Of a stretch of 64,000 bases of DNA, positions 1-10,842 are shown in pieces. The notes below the pieces were generated by a model. It saw only the letters and a list, made by a program, of their open reading frames with translations, did not search any database and was not told the origin of the DNA. Source of the stretch: Cervus elaphus (taxonomy: Eukaryota > Chordata > Mammalia > Artiodactyla > Cervidae); assembly GCF_910594005.1 (NCBI RefSeq), contig NC_057835.1, forward strand, positions 45,036,001 to 45,100,000. The letters run 5' to 3'. Every line of letters starts with the position of its first letter. Position 1 is the stretch's first letter. Position numbers and translations under genes: made by a program.

Positions 1-245
1 TGCCATGAAGTGATGGGACTGGATGCCATAAGCTTAGTTTTCTGAATGTTGAGTTTTAAGCCAACTTTTTCACTCTCCTCTTTCATTTTCATCAATAGGC
101 TCTAGTTCTTTTTCACTTTCTGCCATAAGGGTTGTGTCATCTGCATATCTGAGATTGTTTATGTTTCTCCTGGCAATTTTGATTCCAGCTTGTGTTTTAT
201 CCAGCCCAGCATTTCTCATGATGTCCTCTGCATATAAGTTTAAGG
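1..245 (-). mobile_element. BovB (RTE) LINE fragment, RT region
   Basis: Reverse-complement BovB reverse-transcriptase sequence entering from the left edge. The catalytic YADD motif reads intact at 136-147 on the minus strand, unlike every other RT copy in this window. Similarity stops near 245, before the upstream RT blocks. The true 3' end lies outside the window. Confidence 0.93.
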
Positions 246-608
246 TAAATATTTTGTCTTAATATCATGCAATGAATTTCACACTCAGGTGGTACTCAGT
301 TGCTCCAAGAGTAATGATTTTGTAAAGCTCATTCAAATTCTCCACAGTCCCTTATAATGGGTGGGGTTGGTCCTAGTGCTGGCTCCCTCCTTCCCATAGG
401 GATGGAGATGGAGAAAGAGGAGAAGGGCAGAGGCAGGGCAATCTAGTTAGTGATGGTGGCACCGCGCAAGTATTTCCACCATTCCATCCTATACTCTATC
501 TATGTCCATTTGTTTTCCTTCATTAATTGGTTGAGAGTTGAAAGGTAGGACCATATATTTTTCTTTTCTTTTCATCACTCTTCACTGTGCTCAGTGTCAG
601 GTCGTTGA
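246..608. other. No gene seen; unclassified spacer
   Basis: No coding or RNA gene is recognised. A purine-rich patch lies near 400-440. The stretch 545-605 faintly resembles an L2 3' tail, too weakly to call. Confidence 0.4.
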
Positions 609-805
609 TTGTGCCTACTCAGTCATGTCAGACTCTTTAGGACCCTAGGGACTGTAGCCCACCAGGCTCCTCTGTCCATGGGATTTTCTGGGCAAGAATA
701 CTGGAATGGGCTTCCATTTCCTCCTCTAGGGGATCTTCCCAACTCAGGGATTGAACCCAAGTCTCCTGCGTCTCCTCTTTTACAGGCAAGTTCTTCAGCC
801 TACTA
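609..805 (-). mobile_element. Bov-tA SINE
   Basis: Reverse complement of Bov-tA. The BovB-derived 3' half (cagtcatgtcagactc) is at the left and the decayed tRNA-like head at the right. The 71-aa open frame here is SINE read-through. The B box has lost its CpG. Confidence 0.9.
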
Positions 806-1541
806 TTTTATAAATGCTGGCTAGTTAAGTGGAGCCAAACTGGGGGGAGGGGAAGAAATACTTTCAATTTTACAAAGGATATCAATTTAAAATGTGCATT
901 CTGAATGAACTTAGTGTATTTCCATTTCTCACTTCTGCATTTAGCATATTTTAGGTAGAGAAGGGGTTGCTCACATACCAATTAAATAATTGCCTTAGTT
1001 GTCAGATGCTTCTAGGAACAAGTTATATAATTGGCTTTTCACCATATTATAAAAACTCACAGTAACTATTTTTATTAATCCGAAAATAACAATGAGTTAT
1101 TTCAAAGACTATTCAAACAGCTCTTTCCAGAATGATGGGATCCTGGCTTCCAGAGCCCTAGGGTTGACTTCCTGGAACCCCAGCAGCCTTACCTTTGGCT
1201 CATAAAGGCTGCCTGACTAGACCAGGGTCTGTCGGGATTTCCCAGGGCACTTGCATCCATAACAGCAGCAGGACCCCCAGTCCTTGCTGCCCCACACTGA
1301 TGGACTTGACCTATCCAGCAGGCACCTCACCAACCAGTGAGCTTCTTGGTAACCAGTGCAGGGAATGTCACTGCCTGGAGGGGATCTATGAGAGGAGGAC
1401 ACAGGTGTGGCTATTCAGGGGAGCTCGAGGCCAGAAGACAAGGTGAAAAGGAAAGGCGGGAGTTCCTGATACACAGTCTGCTCCCCATCTTTTCAGGTAT
1501 CTGATATTTCCATAGTGGTTTATGTGCCCTTTTAGACATGT
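806..1541. other. No gene seen; GC-richer block at 1130-1500 unclassified
   Basis: 805-1100 is AT-rich unique sequence. 1130-1500 is GC-richer and has overlapping short frames on both strands, but no recognisable domain and no repeat family I can name. It could be an old LTR or unique sequence. Confidence 0.35.
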
Positions 1542-1552
1542 CCATACTAGCT

Positions 1553-1818
1553 TAGTATTCTTTGGAAGGACTGATGCTGAAGCTGAAGCTCCAATACTTT
1601 GGTCACCTGAGGTGAAGAACTGACTCATTGGAAAAGACCCTGATGCTGGGAATGATGGAGGGCAAGAAGAGAAGAGGACGACAGGGTTGGACGGCATCAC
1701 TGACTCAATGGACATGAGTTTGGCAAACTCCGGGAGACAGTGAAGGACAGGGAAGCCTGGTGTGCTGCAATCCATGGGGTCGCAAAAAGTCAGACATGAC
1801 TGAGCGACCTAATAGCAA
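1553..1818 (+). mobile_element. BovB 3' end with target-site duplication
   Basis: The terminal ~265 bp of BovB, strongly 5'-truncated. It is flanked by ccatactagct (1542-1552) and caatactagct (1819-1829), an 11-bp duplication with one mismatch. This defines a single target-primed insertion. Confidence 0.93.
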
Positions 1819-1829
1819 CAATACTAGCT

Positions 1830-3290
1830 GTCCGGTGACTGCTCTAAAACTGCATGCGTTTTGTGGAATTTATGGTTTCATCTTTGTTTGAAATACTTAA
1901 TAAGAAAATTTCAAGTGACTGAAACTGTATTAATAGGTTCATAGGAAGTATAATTACAATGATCAGTTTTGTATTAAAGGAAAGCATATTAAATTTCTTA
2001 ACTATGTAACTATAGTAAAGTTTTAGAGTTGTAAAAATGAATTAGAATTTTTATCACCTATTTATAAAACCAATGTTTGGTGCTGATGGTGACTATCAGC
2101 GTTTAAAGCCATCATCATTAAATGTTTATCAGATGCTGTTGTTTGTAGATGAAAGTTCAAGTTTCTATTAAAATTTAAGAATAATTTGAATCACGCAAGT
2201 TGAATATTTACTATAGTCCTTTCTTCTGTGATATTATTTATCAAACAATTATAATGCATAAAGAGCATGTAAGAAATGTTTTACCATGTATCGTGCTTTT
2301 CCATGTCCCTCTACTGTTTCATACAAATGTTACCGTTTTTGTCTGTACCAGTTAGTAGCACCCGGAAAAAGGTTGGAATACATTTCTTTAAAAGCTCAGA
2401 GTATAATCATCCTAAAGTGAACCAGACATCTTGAGCTATAAATAGTTACCTTCAAAGGCAGCTATTGAACTTTACCTTGGCTGAGATAATGGCCTAGACA
2501 GACATCCCGTAACTACATTCTGAGCAAGAATGAATCTGACCTCTTTTCTTCTGTGTACTTCATAGCTTAGTGTAGTGGGGACTCTGAACTTCCAAAGCCG
2601 CTTTTTTTTATCCTGCACTTTGTTCTATTTTGATGATCTAAAAACTTGAAATTATATTTCTATCATATATTGGTATTTCTTCAATAAAGAAAATAATAGC
2701 AAAGCAAACATAGCTTATACACTTTCTTTTCTAAATTGCTGCTTGCTAAAACAATGGATTAGAAATTGAGGCACCAACTTCCATGTACAAAAATATGAGT
2801 CCATTTAAATCTCCAGGGCTGAATTTAACTTAGGGGCAGTCATCACTTCACTAGTGAAAGAAACCTTGGACTTAATAATTTGAAGAGTCTTATTCACTTC
2901 TGATTTAAATGTGATCAATTGAGGATTTAAATTTAAACCATTCAAGATCACCCCCACTCCATCACCCGGATCTTGAATCTGTATGCTCTAGTCTGAAGTT
3001 ATGGTTGATTCTTCTGGTCTTAAATGTTGTATATTGGCCACCACTGACCTCTGGCTTGTCTGAACTAGACTTTGGGCCTCATGCTCCAATATCTGCTGCT
3101 GGTGACCATGAAAGCTGCCATGGCCAGTGTGACAAGTCACCACTATCTGGTTCTTCTTGACATCTCAGTTTCTCCAGGATCACATTTCCTCACTGCTAAA
3201 GAAGTGTGGACTGAAAAGCTAATAGTGTGGGTGGGTAGGAGGGAGGCTCAAGAGGCAGGGTGGTGGCTCAAGCAACTTATGGTGGCATGA
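1830..3290. other. No gene seen; AT-rich unclassified sequence
   Basis: About 1.4 kb without a recognisable gene or repeat. The 72-aa frame at 3072-3290 has no domain and no repeat similarity I recognise. It is probably chance. Confidence 0.4.
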
Positions 3291-3299
3291 GGTGACTTA

Positions 3300-3400
3300 T
3301 AACAGATTCATACTGTTATACAGCAGAAACCAACAAATAATGTAAGGCAATTATATTCCAATTAAAAATCTAAAAAATAATAATAAAAAAATTAAAAGCT
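3300..3400 (+). mobile_element. Artiodactyl L1 3'-terminal scrap
   Basis: Matches the artiodactyl L1 3' UTR end: a cagcagaaacc block, then caattatattccaatt, then an A-rich tail containing AATAATAATAA. Only about 100 bp survive. Confidence 0.6.
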
Positions 3401-3470
3401 AATGCAGTTAAGCTTTGGACCTGTATTAGTTTACTGATAGATAACAAATGACCTCAACTAAGAGACTTAA

Positions 3471-3565
3471 AGGGCTTCCCAGGTGGCTCAGTGGTAAAGA
3501 ACTCACCTGCCAATGCAGGAGATGTGGGTTTGATCCCTGGGTTGGGAAGATCCCCTGGGGAAGAT
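3471..3565 (+). mobile_element. Bov-tA SINE, 5' half only
   Basis: tRNA-like head (gggcttcccaggtggctcag) through the region after the B box. It stops abruptly at gatcccctgggg. The 3' BovB-derived half is missing, perhaps lost when the adjacent BovB inserted. Confidence 0.85.
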
Positions 3566-3614
3566 GAATAATAAGCAGTCAACTTGGAATGAAGTTATTC
3601 TGAACTATCAATAA

Positions 3615-4095
3615 TGATCTCCAGTAGCATATTGGGTATCTACCGACCTGGGGAGTTCATCTTTCAGTGTCCTATCTTTTTGCATTTTCATACTGTTCAT
3701 GGGGTACTTAAGGCAAGAATACTGAAGTGGTTTGCCATTCCCTTCTCCAGTGGACCACATTCTGTCAGACCTCTCCACCATGACCCATCCGGCTTGGGTG
3801 GCCCAACACAGGGTGGCTTAGTTTCATTAAGTTAGACAAGGCTCTGGTCCATGTGATCAAATTGGCTAGTTGTCTGTGATTGTGGTTTCAGTCTGTCTGC
3901 CCTCTGATGCCCTCTCTCAGTGCCTACAGTCTTACTTGGGTTTCTGTTACCTTGGACGTGGGGTATCTCTTCACGGCTGCTCCAGCAAAGCGCAGCCGCC
4001 GCTCCTTACCTTGGACGTGGAGTAGGTCCTCTCAGCCACTGCCCCTGATCTTGGACGTGGGGTAGCTCATTGGGTGTCCTTGCAGCCGCCACTCC
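3615..4095 (-). mobile_element. BovB 5' region, inverted part of a 5'-inverted insertion
   Basis: Minus-strand BovB 5' leader. The repeated cttggacgtgg blocks near 3953, 4013 and 4050 identify the GC-rich 5' UTR. The segment ends at about 4095, where plus-strand BovB begins. The inverted 5' part against a forward 3' part is the signature of twin priming. Confidence 0.88.
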
Positions 4096-5323
4096 CAAGC
4101 CAGCCTTCAGTAATACGTGATTCACGAACTTTCAGATATTCAAGCTGGTTTTAGAAAAGGCAGAGGAACCAGAGATAAAATTGCCAACATCCGATGGATC
4201 ATCAAAAAAGCAAGAGAGTTCCAGAGAAACATCTATTTCTGCTTTATTGACTATGCCAAAGCCTTTGACTGTGTGGATCACAACAAACTGTGGAAAATTC
4301 TCAAGGAGATGGGAATACCAGACCACCTGACCTGCCTCTTGAGAAACCTGTATGTAGGTCAGGAAGCAACAGTTAGAACTGCACATGGAACAACAGACTG
4401 GTTCCAAATAGGAAAAGGAGTACCTCAAGGCTGTATGTTGTCAGCCTGCTAATTTAACTTATATGCCTAGTAGATCATGAGAAACGCTGGACTAGAGGAA
4501 GCACAAGCTGGAATCAAGATTGCCAGGAGAAATATCAATAACCTCAGATAGGCAGATGACACTACCCTTATGGCAGAAAGTGAGGAAGACCTCAAGAGCC
4601 TCTTGATGAAAGTGAAAGAGGAAAGTGAAAAAGTTGACTTAAAGCTCAACATTCAGAAAACGAAGATCATGGCATCCGGTCCCATCACTTCATGGCCTAT
4701 AGATGGGGAAACAGTGGAAACAGTGGCAGATTTTATTTTGGGGGGCTCTAAAATCACTGCAGATGGTGACTTCAGTCATGAAATTAAAAGACGCTTACTC
4801 CTTGGAAGGAAAGTTATGACCAACCTAGACAACATATTAAAAAGCAGAGACATTACTTTGTCAACAAAGGTCCGTCTAGTCAAGGCTATGGTTTTTCCAG
4901 TAGTCATGTATGGGTGTGAGAGTTGGACTATAAAGATAGATGAGCACCAAAGAATTGATGCTTTTGAACTGTGGTGTTGGAGAAGACTCTTAAGAGTCCC
5001 TTGGACTGCAGGGAGGTCCAACCAGTCCATCCTAAAGGAGATCAGTGCTGGGTGTTCACTGGAAGGACTAATGCTGAATCTCCAATACTTTGGCCAACTG
5101 ATGTGAAGAGCTGACTCATTTGAAAAGACCCTGATGCTGGGAAAGATTGAGGGCAGGAGGAGAAGGGGACAACAGAGGATGAGACTGTTGGATGGCATCA
5201 CTGACTCAAGGGACATGGGTTTGGGTGGACTCCGGGAGTTGGTGATGGACAGGGAGGCCTGGCGTGCTGTGGTTCATGGGGTCACAAAGAGTCAAACACC
5301 ACTGAGCGACTGAACTGAACTGA
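4096..5323 (+). mobile_element. BovB RT-to-3'-end segment (decayed)
   Basis: Plus-strand BovB from caagccag through the terminal gaactgaactga. RT motif A (YAKAFDCVD) is open in the 111-aa frame at 4117-4452. A stop codon at 4549-4551 replaces the tyrosine of YADD, so it cannot encode active RT. The later 178-aa frame (4570-5106) is the BovB C-terminal region. The element forms one insertion with the inverted 3615-4095 part; the BovB middle (endonuclease and early RT) is absent. Confidence 0.95.
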
Positions 5324-5639
5324 TCACTAGTGATAACAAATTTTCAGTTAGTCACCTGAGAAGACTAAATTATGTTTCTATTTTCTCTATAGAACATATA
5401 AAGCTGTTATCAAATAAACATGTGTAGCCGAAAATGAAAGGGGGAAAGCATTACAGAGGTGTAGAAGGTAAGTCATTAGTTAAGATAATTTGTATGTTTT
5501 CTGTTTTAAAGCTTCTGGTCCTATGGAACAAGGATTTGTCTGCTCCTTCTTGCCATGATAGAAGATCTACTTTCGATATTCTGTTTTTTCTCTCTTTGGT
5601 CTTTTTTCTCTCTTCTACTTCAAATTCAGACAAACAAAA
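5324..5639. other. No gene seen
   Basis: Short chance frames on both strands (near 5434-5715) have low-complexity phenylalanine/serine composition and no domain. No repeat is recognised. Confidence 0.4.
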
Positions 5640-5925
5640 GGAAAATGATGTGTGTCCCTTCTGGGTGGGAACATTTAATAGCTGGTCTTTGTTCACTCAT
5701 GTTCCCTGGCCTTGACTCAGAAATTATAAATGCATATGTTGAAAAGGAGTCATTATACCTTGTAGTCAACATCCCTCTAGTTTCCTGAGTAACTGCAACG
5801 AACAGACTCCCTGCTCCCATGTCCTGTTTAAACTATAATGAATTAAACCTTACTGTTTTAAGCTGCGGAGTGTTTGCGATTGTTTGTCATTCAGCATAAT
5901 CTAGCAAGACCTGACTGAAATAGCC
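5640..5925 (+). mobile_element. MLT1-like MaLR solo LTR
   Basis: A ggtgggaacatttaatagctgg block and a terminal ttttaagctgcggagtgtttg..catt block, matching the MLT1/MST 3' LTR pattern (taagccactgagttttgggg type). No internal region or paired LTR is seen. Confidence 0.55.
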
Positions 5926-6389
5926 TTGATTGTAAGGTTCACTCCACAGGCTCTTTGAGTTTTCTGGCTCATGATCTTGGCCATATTGGTATCCTTCTCA
6001 GTGGACAAAGAGAACATTTTAGATGCTCTTCTGTGCTAATCTGGGCTTAATAGGATACTGTCAAGCTGCTCTGTGGCAGACTTTGATAATCTATCACTCA
6101 AGCACCATGTTAAATGAGAAGCTTCCATAACAACCTTTTGTTCTGGCTTGGTCACTCTTTAGGAAACAACACATTAAGTGTCTGCATTTCTTTGTTTCAG
6201 TTTTCACCTAGTTTCTTTGGCTTTGGCCATCCCCTGGTACCTGTAAGCATTTAAAGTATAATTATACTTTCTATGATTTTCCTTGTACCTTGTAGTTAGC
6301 CCAATGCTGTGAAAACTCATATGATAGTGTATCTTATGTCCTTTATTACTCTGCAATTTATATTACAAATCTGAGGCTTTAACTTTGTA
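5926..6389. other. No gene seen between two MaLR-like LTRs
   Basis: The intervening sequence shows no gag or pol similarity. The flanking LTR-like pieces are in opposite orientations, so this is not a provirus. Confidence 0.4.
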
Positions 6390-6458
6390 TTGATTAACTA
6401 TTGCCAATATGATATTACAGAACAATCAAGCACAAAGCAATGGCAACACAAAACAAAA

Positions 6459-6493
<35 letters not shown>

Positions 6494-6905
6494 GGTCTAT
6501 TATGGGTTCTGGCAGTCAGAGCTTGGCTTAACTAATTTTATTTTTCCAGATTTGGCTCAGCTCAGTTTGACTGGGCTTATTCATGCATGTCTGACCAAGC
6601 TGTTGGGCTGGCAACAGACTACCTAGCTATGATGACTCAGCCTTCTCTACACAGGCTCTCTTGGAGGCTAACCTGGCTTGTGCAAGAAGCAGGAGTCTGA
6701 GAAAGAGACGTGATCATGGCCTCTTGAAGCAAGGCTCAGAATTCACAATACCCACTTTTATTGCCTTCTCTTGGCCTAAGTGAGTCTCAGGGCCTGCCTT
6801 TTGTGGGAAAACCTGCAAAGTCTCAGTGCAAAGAGCATGTATATATGGAAGAATAAAAAATTGGAGCCATTTAAAAATTAATCCAACCACAAAATTCTCT
6901 AGGTT
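6390..6905 (-). mobile_element. MLT1-like LTR, minus strand (degenerate)
   Basis: Starts taactattgccaatatgatatt, the reverse of a MaLR LTR 3' end, followed by a long imperfect LTR body with ggctcagctcag-type blocks. An ATT microsatellite has expanded inside it at 6459-6494. Divergence is high and the subfamily is unassigned. Confidence 0.45.
6459..6494. repeat. (ATT)n microsatellite
   Basis: About eleven uninterrupted TTA/ATT units. Probably polymorphic. Confidence 0.95.
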
Positions 6906-7097
6906 CCAATCTTTGGCACACAGAAACTATTTTTCTGATTTTTTTCCCCTTTTTTTCTCTTTCTTAGCAAAGCCTGGATCTTAAAAATGAAACATTTGCC
7001 TAATTATTCCTACCATCGGTTTTTAAAAATGCATTCAGAAGGTTAATCCATTGCTGTTTTTCTGAGGGTTCATTTGCTCTGCTCTGAGGTTAGTCTT

Positions 7098-7300
7098 GGG
7101 TTTCCCTGGTGGCTCAGAGTGCAAAGAATTTGCCTATAACATTCCCAGATTTGATCCCTGGGTTGGGAATATCCCCTGGAGAATAGAATGGCAACCCCCT
7201 CCAGTATTGTTGTCTGGAGAATCCCATGGAGAGAGTAGCCTGGCAGGCTATAGTCCATGAGATCACAAAGAGTCAGACAAGACCAAGAGACTAACACTTT
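7098..7300 (+). mobile_element. Bov-tA SINE
   Basis: Near full-length, from gggtttccctggtggctcag to the agactaacactttc tail. The B box has decayed to gatttgatcc. Confidence 0.93.
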
Positions 7301-7745
7301 CAAGATAAATATCTTGGTCAATCCCAACATAGAAGAATAAGCAGCACATTTACATACTTAGCTCTCATTTTTTATATCATTATAAACTTTTTTATCTTTG
7401 AGACTGAAAATTCATATGTATTCTTCATTTATATTGGTAGAAAACCTTTACTAAACATAATTAGGCCTTGAAGAGAAAGCATAAACAGAATGAAGAAAAG
7501 GAATAGAATTGCTGATTTTTGCCACATGTAATTTTGTTTTCTATAAGATTTAATCTGTATCCATGCAAAAAAAAGTAAAAGTTTTTAATAAAATAAATTC
7601 TTATAATCAGATACCACTGTTGTCACTCGGTTAGCCACAGTAATCTTTGAAGTCTCCTTATCCCAAGATGCTTCAGCATAATGTATATTAAAGTAGCAAC
7701 AAATATTACTTTTTTGAAGTTATCTGCATAGTTTATGTTTTACCA
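7301..7745. other. No gene seen; AT-rich
   Basis: AT-rich sequence with no gene, no notable ORF and no recognised repeat. Confidence 0.45.
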
Positions 7746-7756
7746 TATAGCTTAAT

Positions 7757-7984
7757 CGGGGCTTCCCAGGTGGCCCTAGTTGTAAACAACCTGCCTGCCA
7801 ATGCTAATGCAGGAGATGTAAGAGACACAGTTTCAGTTCCTGGGTCTGCAAGATTCCCTGGAGAAGGAAATGGCAATCCACTCCAGTATTCTTGCCTGGA
7901 GAATTCCATGGAGAGAGGAGCCTGGTGTGCTATAGTCTATAGGGCCGCAAAGAGTTGGACACGACTCAAGTGACTTAGCATGTG
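7757..7984 (+). mobile_element. Bov-tA SINE with perfect 11-bp TSD
   Basis: Full-length Bov-tA flanked by tatagcttaat at 7746-7756 and 7985-7995. The right TSD copy ends exactly where the next SINE begins. Confidence 0.95.
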
Positions 7985-7995
7985 TATAGCTTAAT

Positions 7996-8207
7996 GGCTT
8001 CCCTGGTGACTCAGTGGTAAAGAGTCTGCTTGCCAATGCAGGAGATGCAGGGTTGATTCCTGAGTCAGGAAGATCCCCCAGAGAAGAAAACGGTAACCCA
8101 CTCCAGTGTTCTTGCTTGGGAAATCCCATAGACACAGAAGCCTGCAGCAGGCTACGGTCCACGTTGTCGCAAAAGGGTCAGACTTGACTTAGCAATTAAC
8201 CAACAAC
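7996..8207 (+). mobile_element. Bov-tA SINE, abutting the previous one
   Basis: A second full-length Bov-tA in the same orientation, starting immediately after the TSD of its neighbour. It ends at the (caa)n-like tail near 8207. It differs from the first copy throughout, so this is two insertions, not a tandem duplication. Confidence 0.93.
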
Positions 8208-10842
8208 AGTAACAGAAAACTTAACAGAGAGTAAAATAATTTTTATTAACCAGATGGTGAAAGTCTGAAACTAAATAAAGTTCAAAGCACTGTGAATTCA
8301 GTTAAGACTACCATGCCTGGTTATCTGATCAAGATAATAAACATTCTGATTTATAACATTTCCCCCTCTACTAAGCAATTTCTGTGATCACTTGTGCTCC
8401 AGGACAAAGACCAATCTATCTGAAGGTGGACTTTAATTTGGGAGCAAGAAGCTCTACTTAGAAATTAAAATGAAAGTATCTATCTTTTGGAAAATGACAT
8501 GATTGAGCATTAGAAAATTCTGTTTCGCCTTCTAAATACTTCCTTAAGCAGTGATTTATAGTTGAACCTGGGAATTAATGCAATATCTTTTCTTTAGCTT
8601 ATTGAATAATTACAGCAACTAGATTTTTCTACTTTAGAAGGATGAGTAATTTTATTTTACAGTCAAATACCAGACCCTGAAAACTAGATCTTATCCTAGA
8701 AACTATACCAAAAAGATCCATAATGTGAGACAATTGGCCCACAAATGGAGGAAAAAGAATATGCAGAAAACTATAATGTACCTAACTGAAATGAAAATTA
8801 AATGCTTTTTAAAAGCTAATTCAGTAAAAAATTGTTACTCTAAAAACGGCACTACCATTTTGACAGATAGATGATTTAACTCTATGTATAAATGGTTTCA
8901 GAATGAATGTTCCAGTAATGAAGAAATGAAAAACTGTAATTTAATTTAATCTAATCTTAATGTAGAGAGAAACTTTGGGTACAGGAAATGGAAAAAAAGA
9001 TGACATTGTAGGTTAAATCATTATATCACTAGGGAGATTATTTATGCAAGGACAAGAGACAGAGAAAAAACATTCCCTTTCAGATAGGCTATTTTTCCTG
9101 AGAAAAGATTTTATGAGCACCCATTCCAAAATTACAGTAAAACCTTTATTTATTTGTTCAAATACACTGACAATTATTAGGCAGAATAATTGTCAGTATA
9201 TATAATAATTGTCAGGGAGTCATTTGGCTTTAATTTTGTTAACAGCCATAACCAGGATGCCCTGCAGGCCACTTGAGGCCTCACTGACCCTTGAGTCTGG
9301 TCCTACAAACAGGCACTACATGTTATGCTCAGCTGTCTTTTCAATATTCTGATAAACAATTGGCTCTTGTTAGTATGTATGACTTTTCTCTCACACATTT
9401 TATATAACTGGTCCCTCTCAGCCATCATTAAATATTTATAGCCTTTTATAGATCAAGCTTGTTTCACTTGATCGTGACCTCATTTGTAACTGATCAAAAT
9501 GTACAGAATTCAGCTCACAGAACTGGTTCTTTTATCAACCTATTAGAAAGCTTTACTTTCTCCTAAGAAAATATTCCAGGCCCACTTTGTTTTTTTATTT
9601 CACAAATTCAAAATGAGTTGTCTTCCAGAAATAGATTTAGACACCAAAGTATGGATGCCTGAAATGAACACTCTATGGATTCCCATAATCACTGGTGAAA
9701 ATCAGGTGATATGGAAGATTCTAGTTACTTTAGTGAGAAAGCAAGAAAAAAAAATTTTTTTTTTAAAATAGGCCATTAGTTCATGTTGAGGTTTTCAAGT
9801 TACCTATGTTTTAAATAGGACTTTTAAACATGATTTTAATATGAGCATATGTAACTACATTTCTCCATTTCTGACTAATCTGGGGGATAACATACTATAT
9901 ATTCTTATGTCAACTCTGTTATATATTCTCGTCAAACATGTGTTTCCCTTTTCTTTTTCTCTTGAAACTTTTGGATCAAGACTGAGGCACAAAGTATTCA
10001 TTCATTTTACTGTTCAAAATGAGACTAAAAGTGAAATAGGGCTTTGTTAATAATTCTTGGATGATGGACATAAGCTAAGACTATTCCAGGCAAACATGGT
10101 CATCCTTCTTAAACATCAGCTATGTATAGAGGAAAGTAAGTTCTCTTCATGTGAAACCAAAGTGTGGTATATTCAAGAATAGACTTCCTTATACCTCAAG
10201 TACAATTTGAGACAAAGAAACAGTCTCAGGACTGAAAATTCTCTATTTTCACCGACACTAGAATCATGATTGACTTTTAACTTAAGAATCTTTACTATCA
10301 AACTCTAATTTCTTCAAGGTTTTAGGTAGGTATTAGATAAATATTTATTATCTCAATATTTTTCATTCAAATTTCCAAAGAACAATTCTGAATGTCAAAA
10401 TTTATAACTAAATTAATATCAAGAATTATTTTTAAAGTAGCCTAATATTACTATTTTGAAAAGCCAAACACTGGCAATTTACATAAAATATTTTCTATAT
10501 GTTTGCATAATGCTCAAAATGTTGACTCATAAGAAAATTCAGGAATGACAAACAGACAGTTAGATTATGGTATCACTGAAGTACAATGCCATTTTCATAT
10601 TACTTTCACTTATCTCCCAATACCAAACAGTTAATAGTATACTTTAGAGGTTTTCTTATAAAGACAAGTACAGGAATTTTGTATCACTTACAGCCATAGC
10701 AAACTTTAGGGGAAAAAATTCAAATCTTTATGTGAGTTATAATATACTATAATCTGAACTTTTAAATTCAGCAAAACCACCATAATTACCAAAGATATGT
10801 TAGTCTATCTATCCTTCTCTGGGTTACTTGGTGGCTAAGCTT
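8208..10842. other. 2.6 kb without gene or clear repeat
   Basis: AT-rich sequence with only chance short frames (for example 69 aa at 9841-10050). The one structured site is the inverted repeat at 9167-9215. This is the longest stretch in the window free of young retroelements. Confidence 0.45.
9167..9215. repeat. Perfect 12-bp inverted repeat plus a third copy
   Basis: ctgacaattatt (9167-9178) and aataattgtcag (9185-9196) are perfect reverse complements around a 6-nt loop. aataattgtcag recurs at 9204-9215. The sequence could form a short hairpin or be a DNA-transposon terminus remnant. Confidence 0.8.

Noticed and set aside
4117..5106. Long reverse-transcriptase-like frames as a host gene
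   Set aside because: They are pieces of a BovB LINE with a stop in the catalytic box and no intact endonuclease; the same sequence recurs at 10.8, 46.9 and 57.8 kb.
5640..6905. Provirus bounded by two LTRs
   Set aside because: The LTR-like pieces face opposite ways, are different and diverged, and no gag or pol lies between them.
7757..8207. Tandem duplication of one SINE
   Set aside because: The two copies differ along their length and a TSD separates them, so they are independent insertions.
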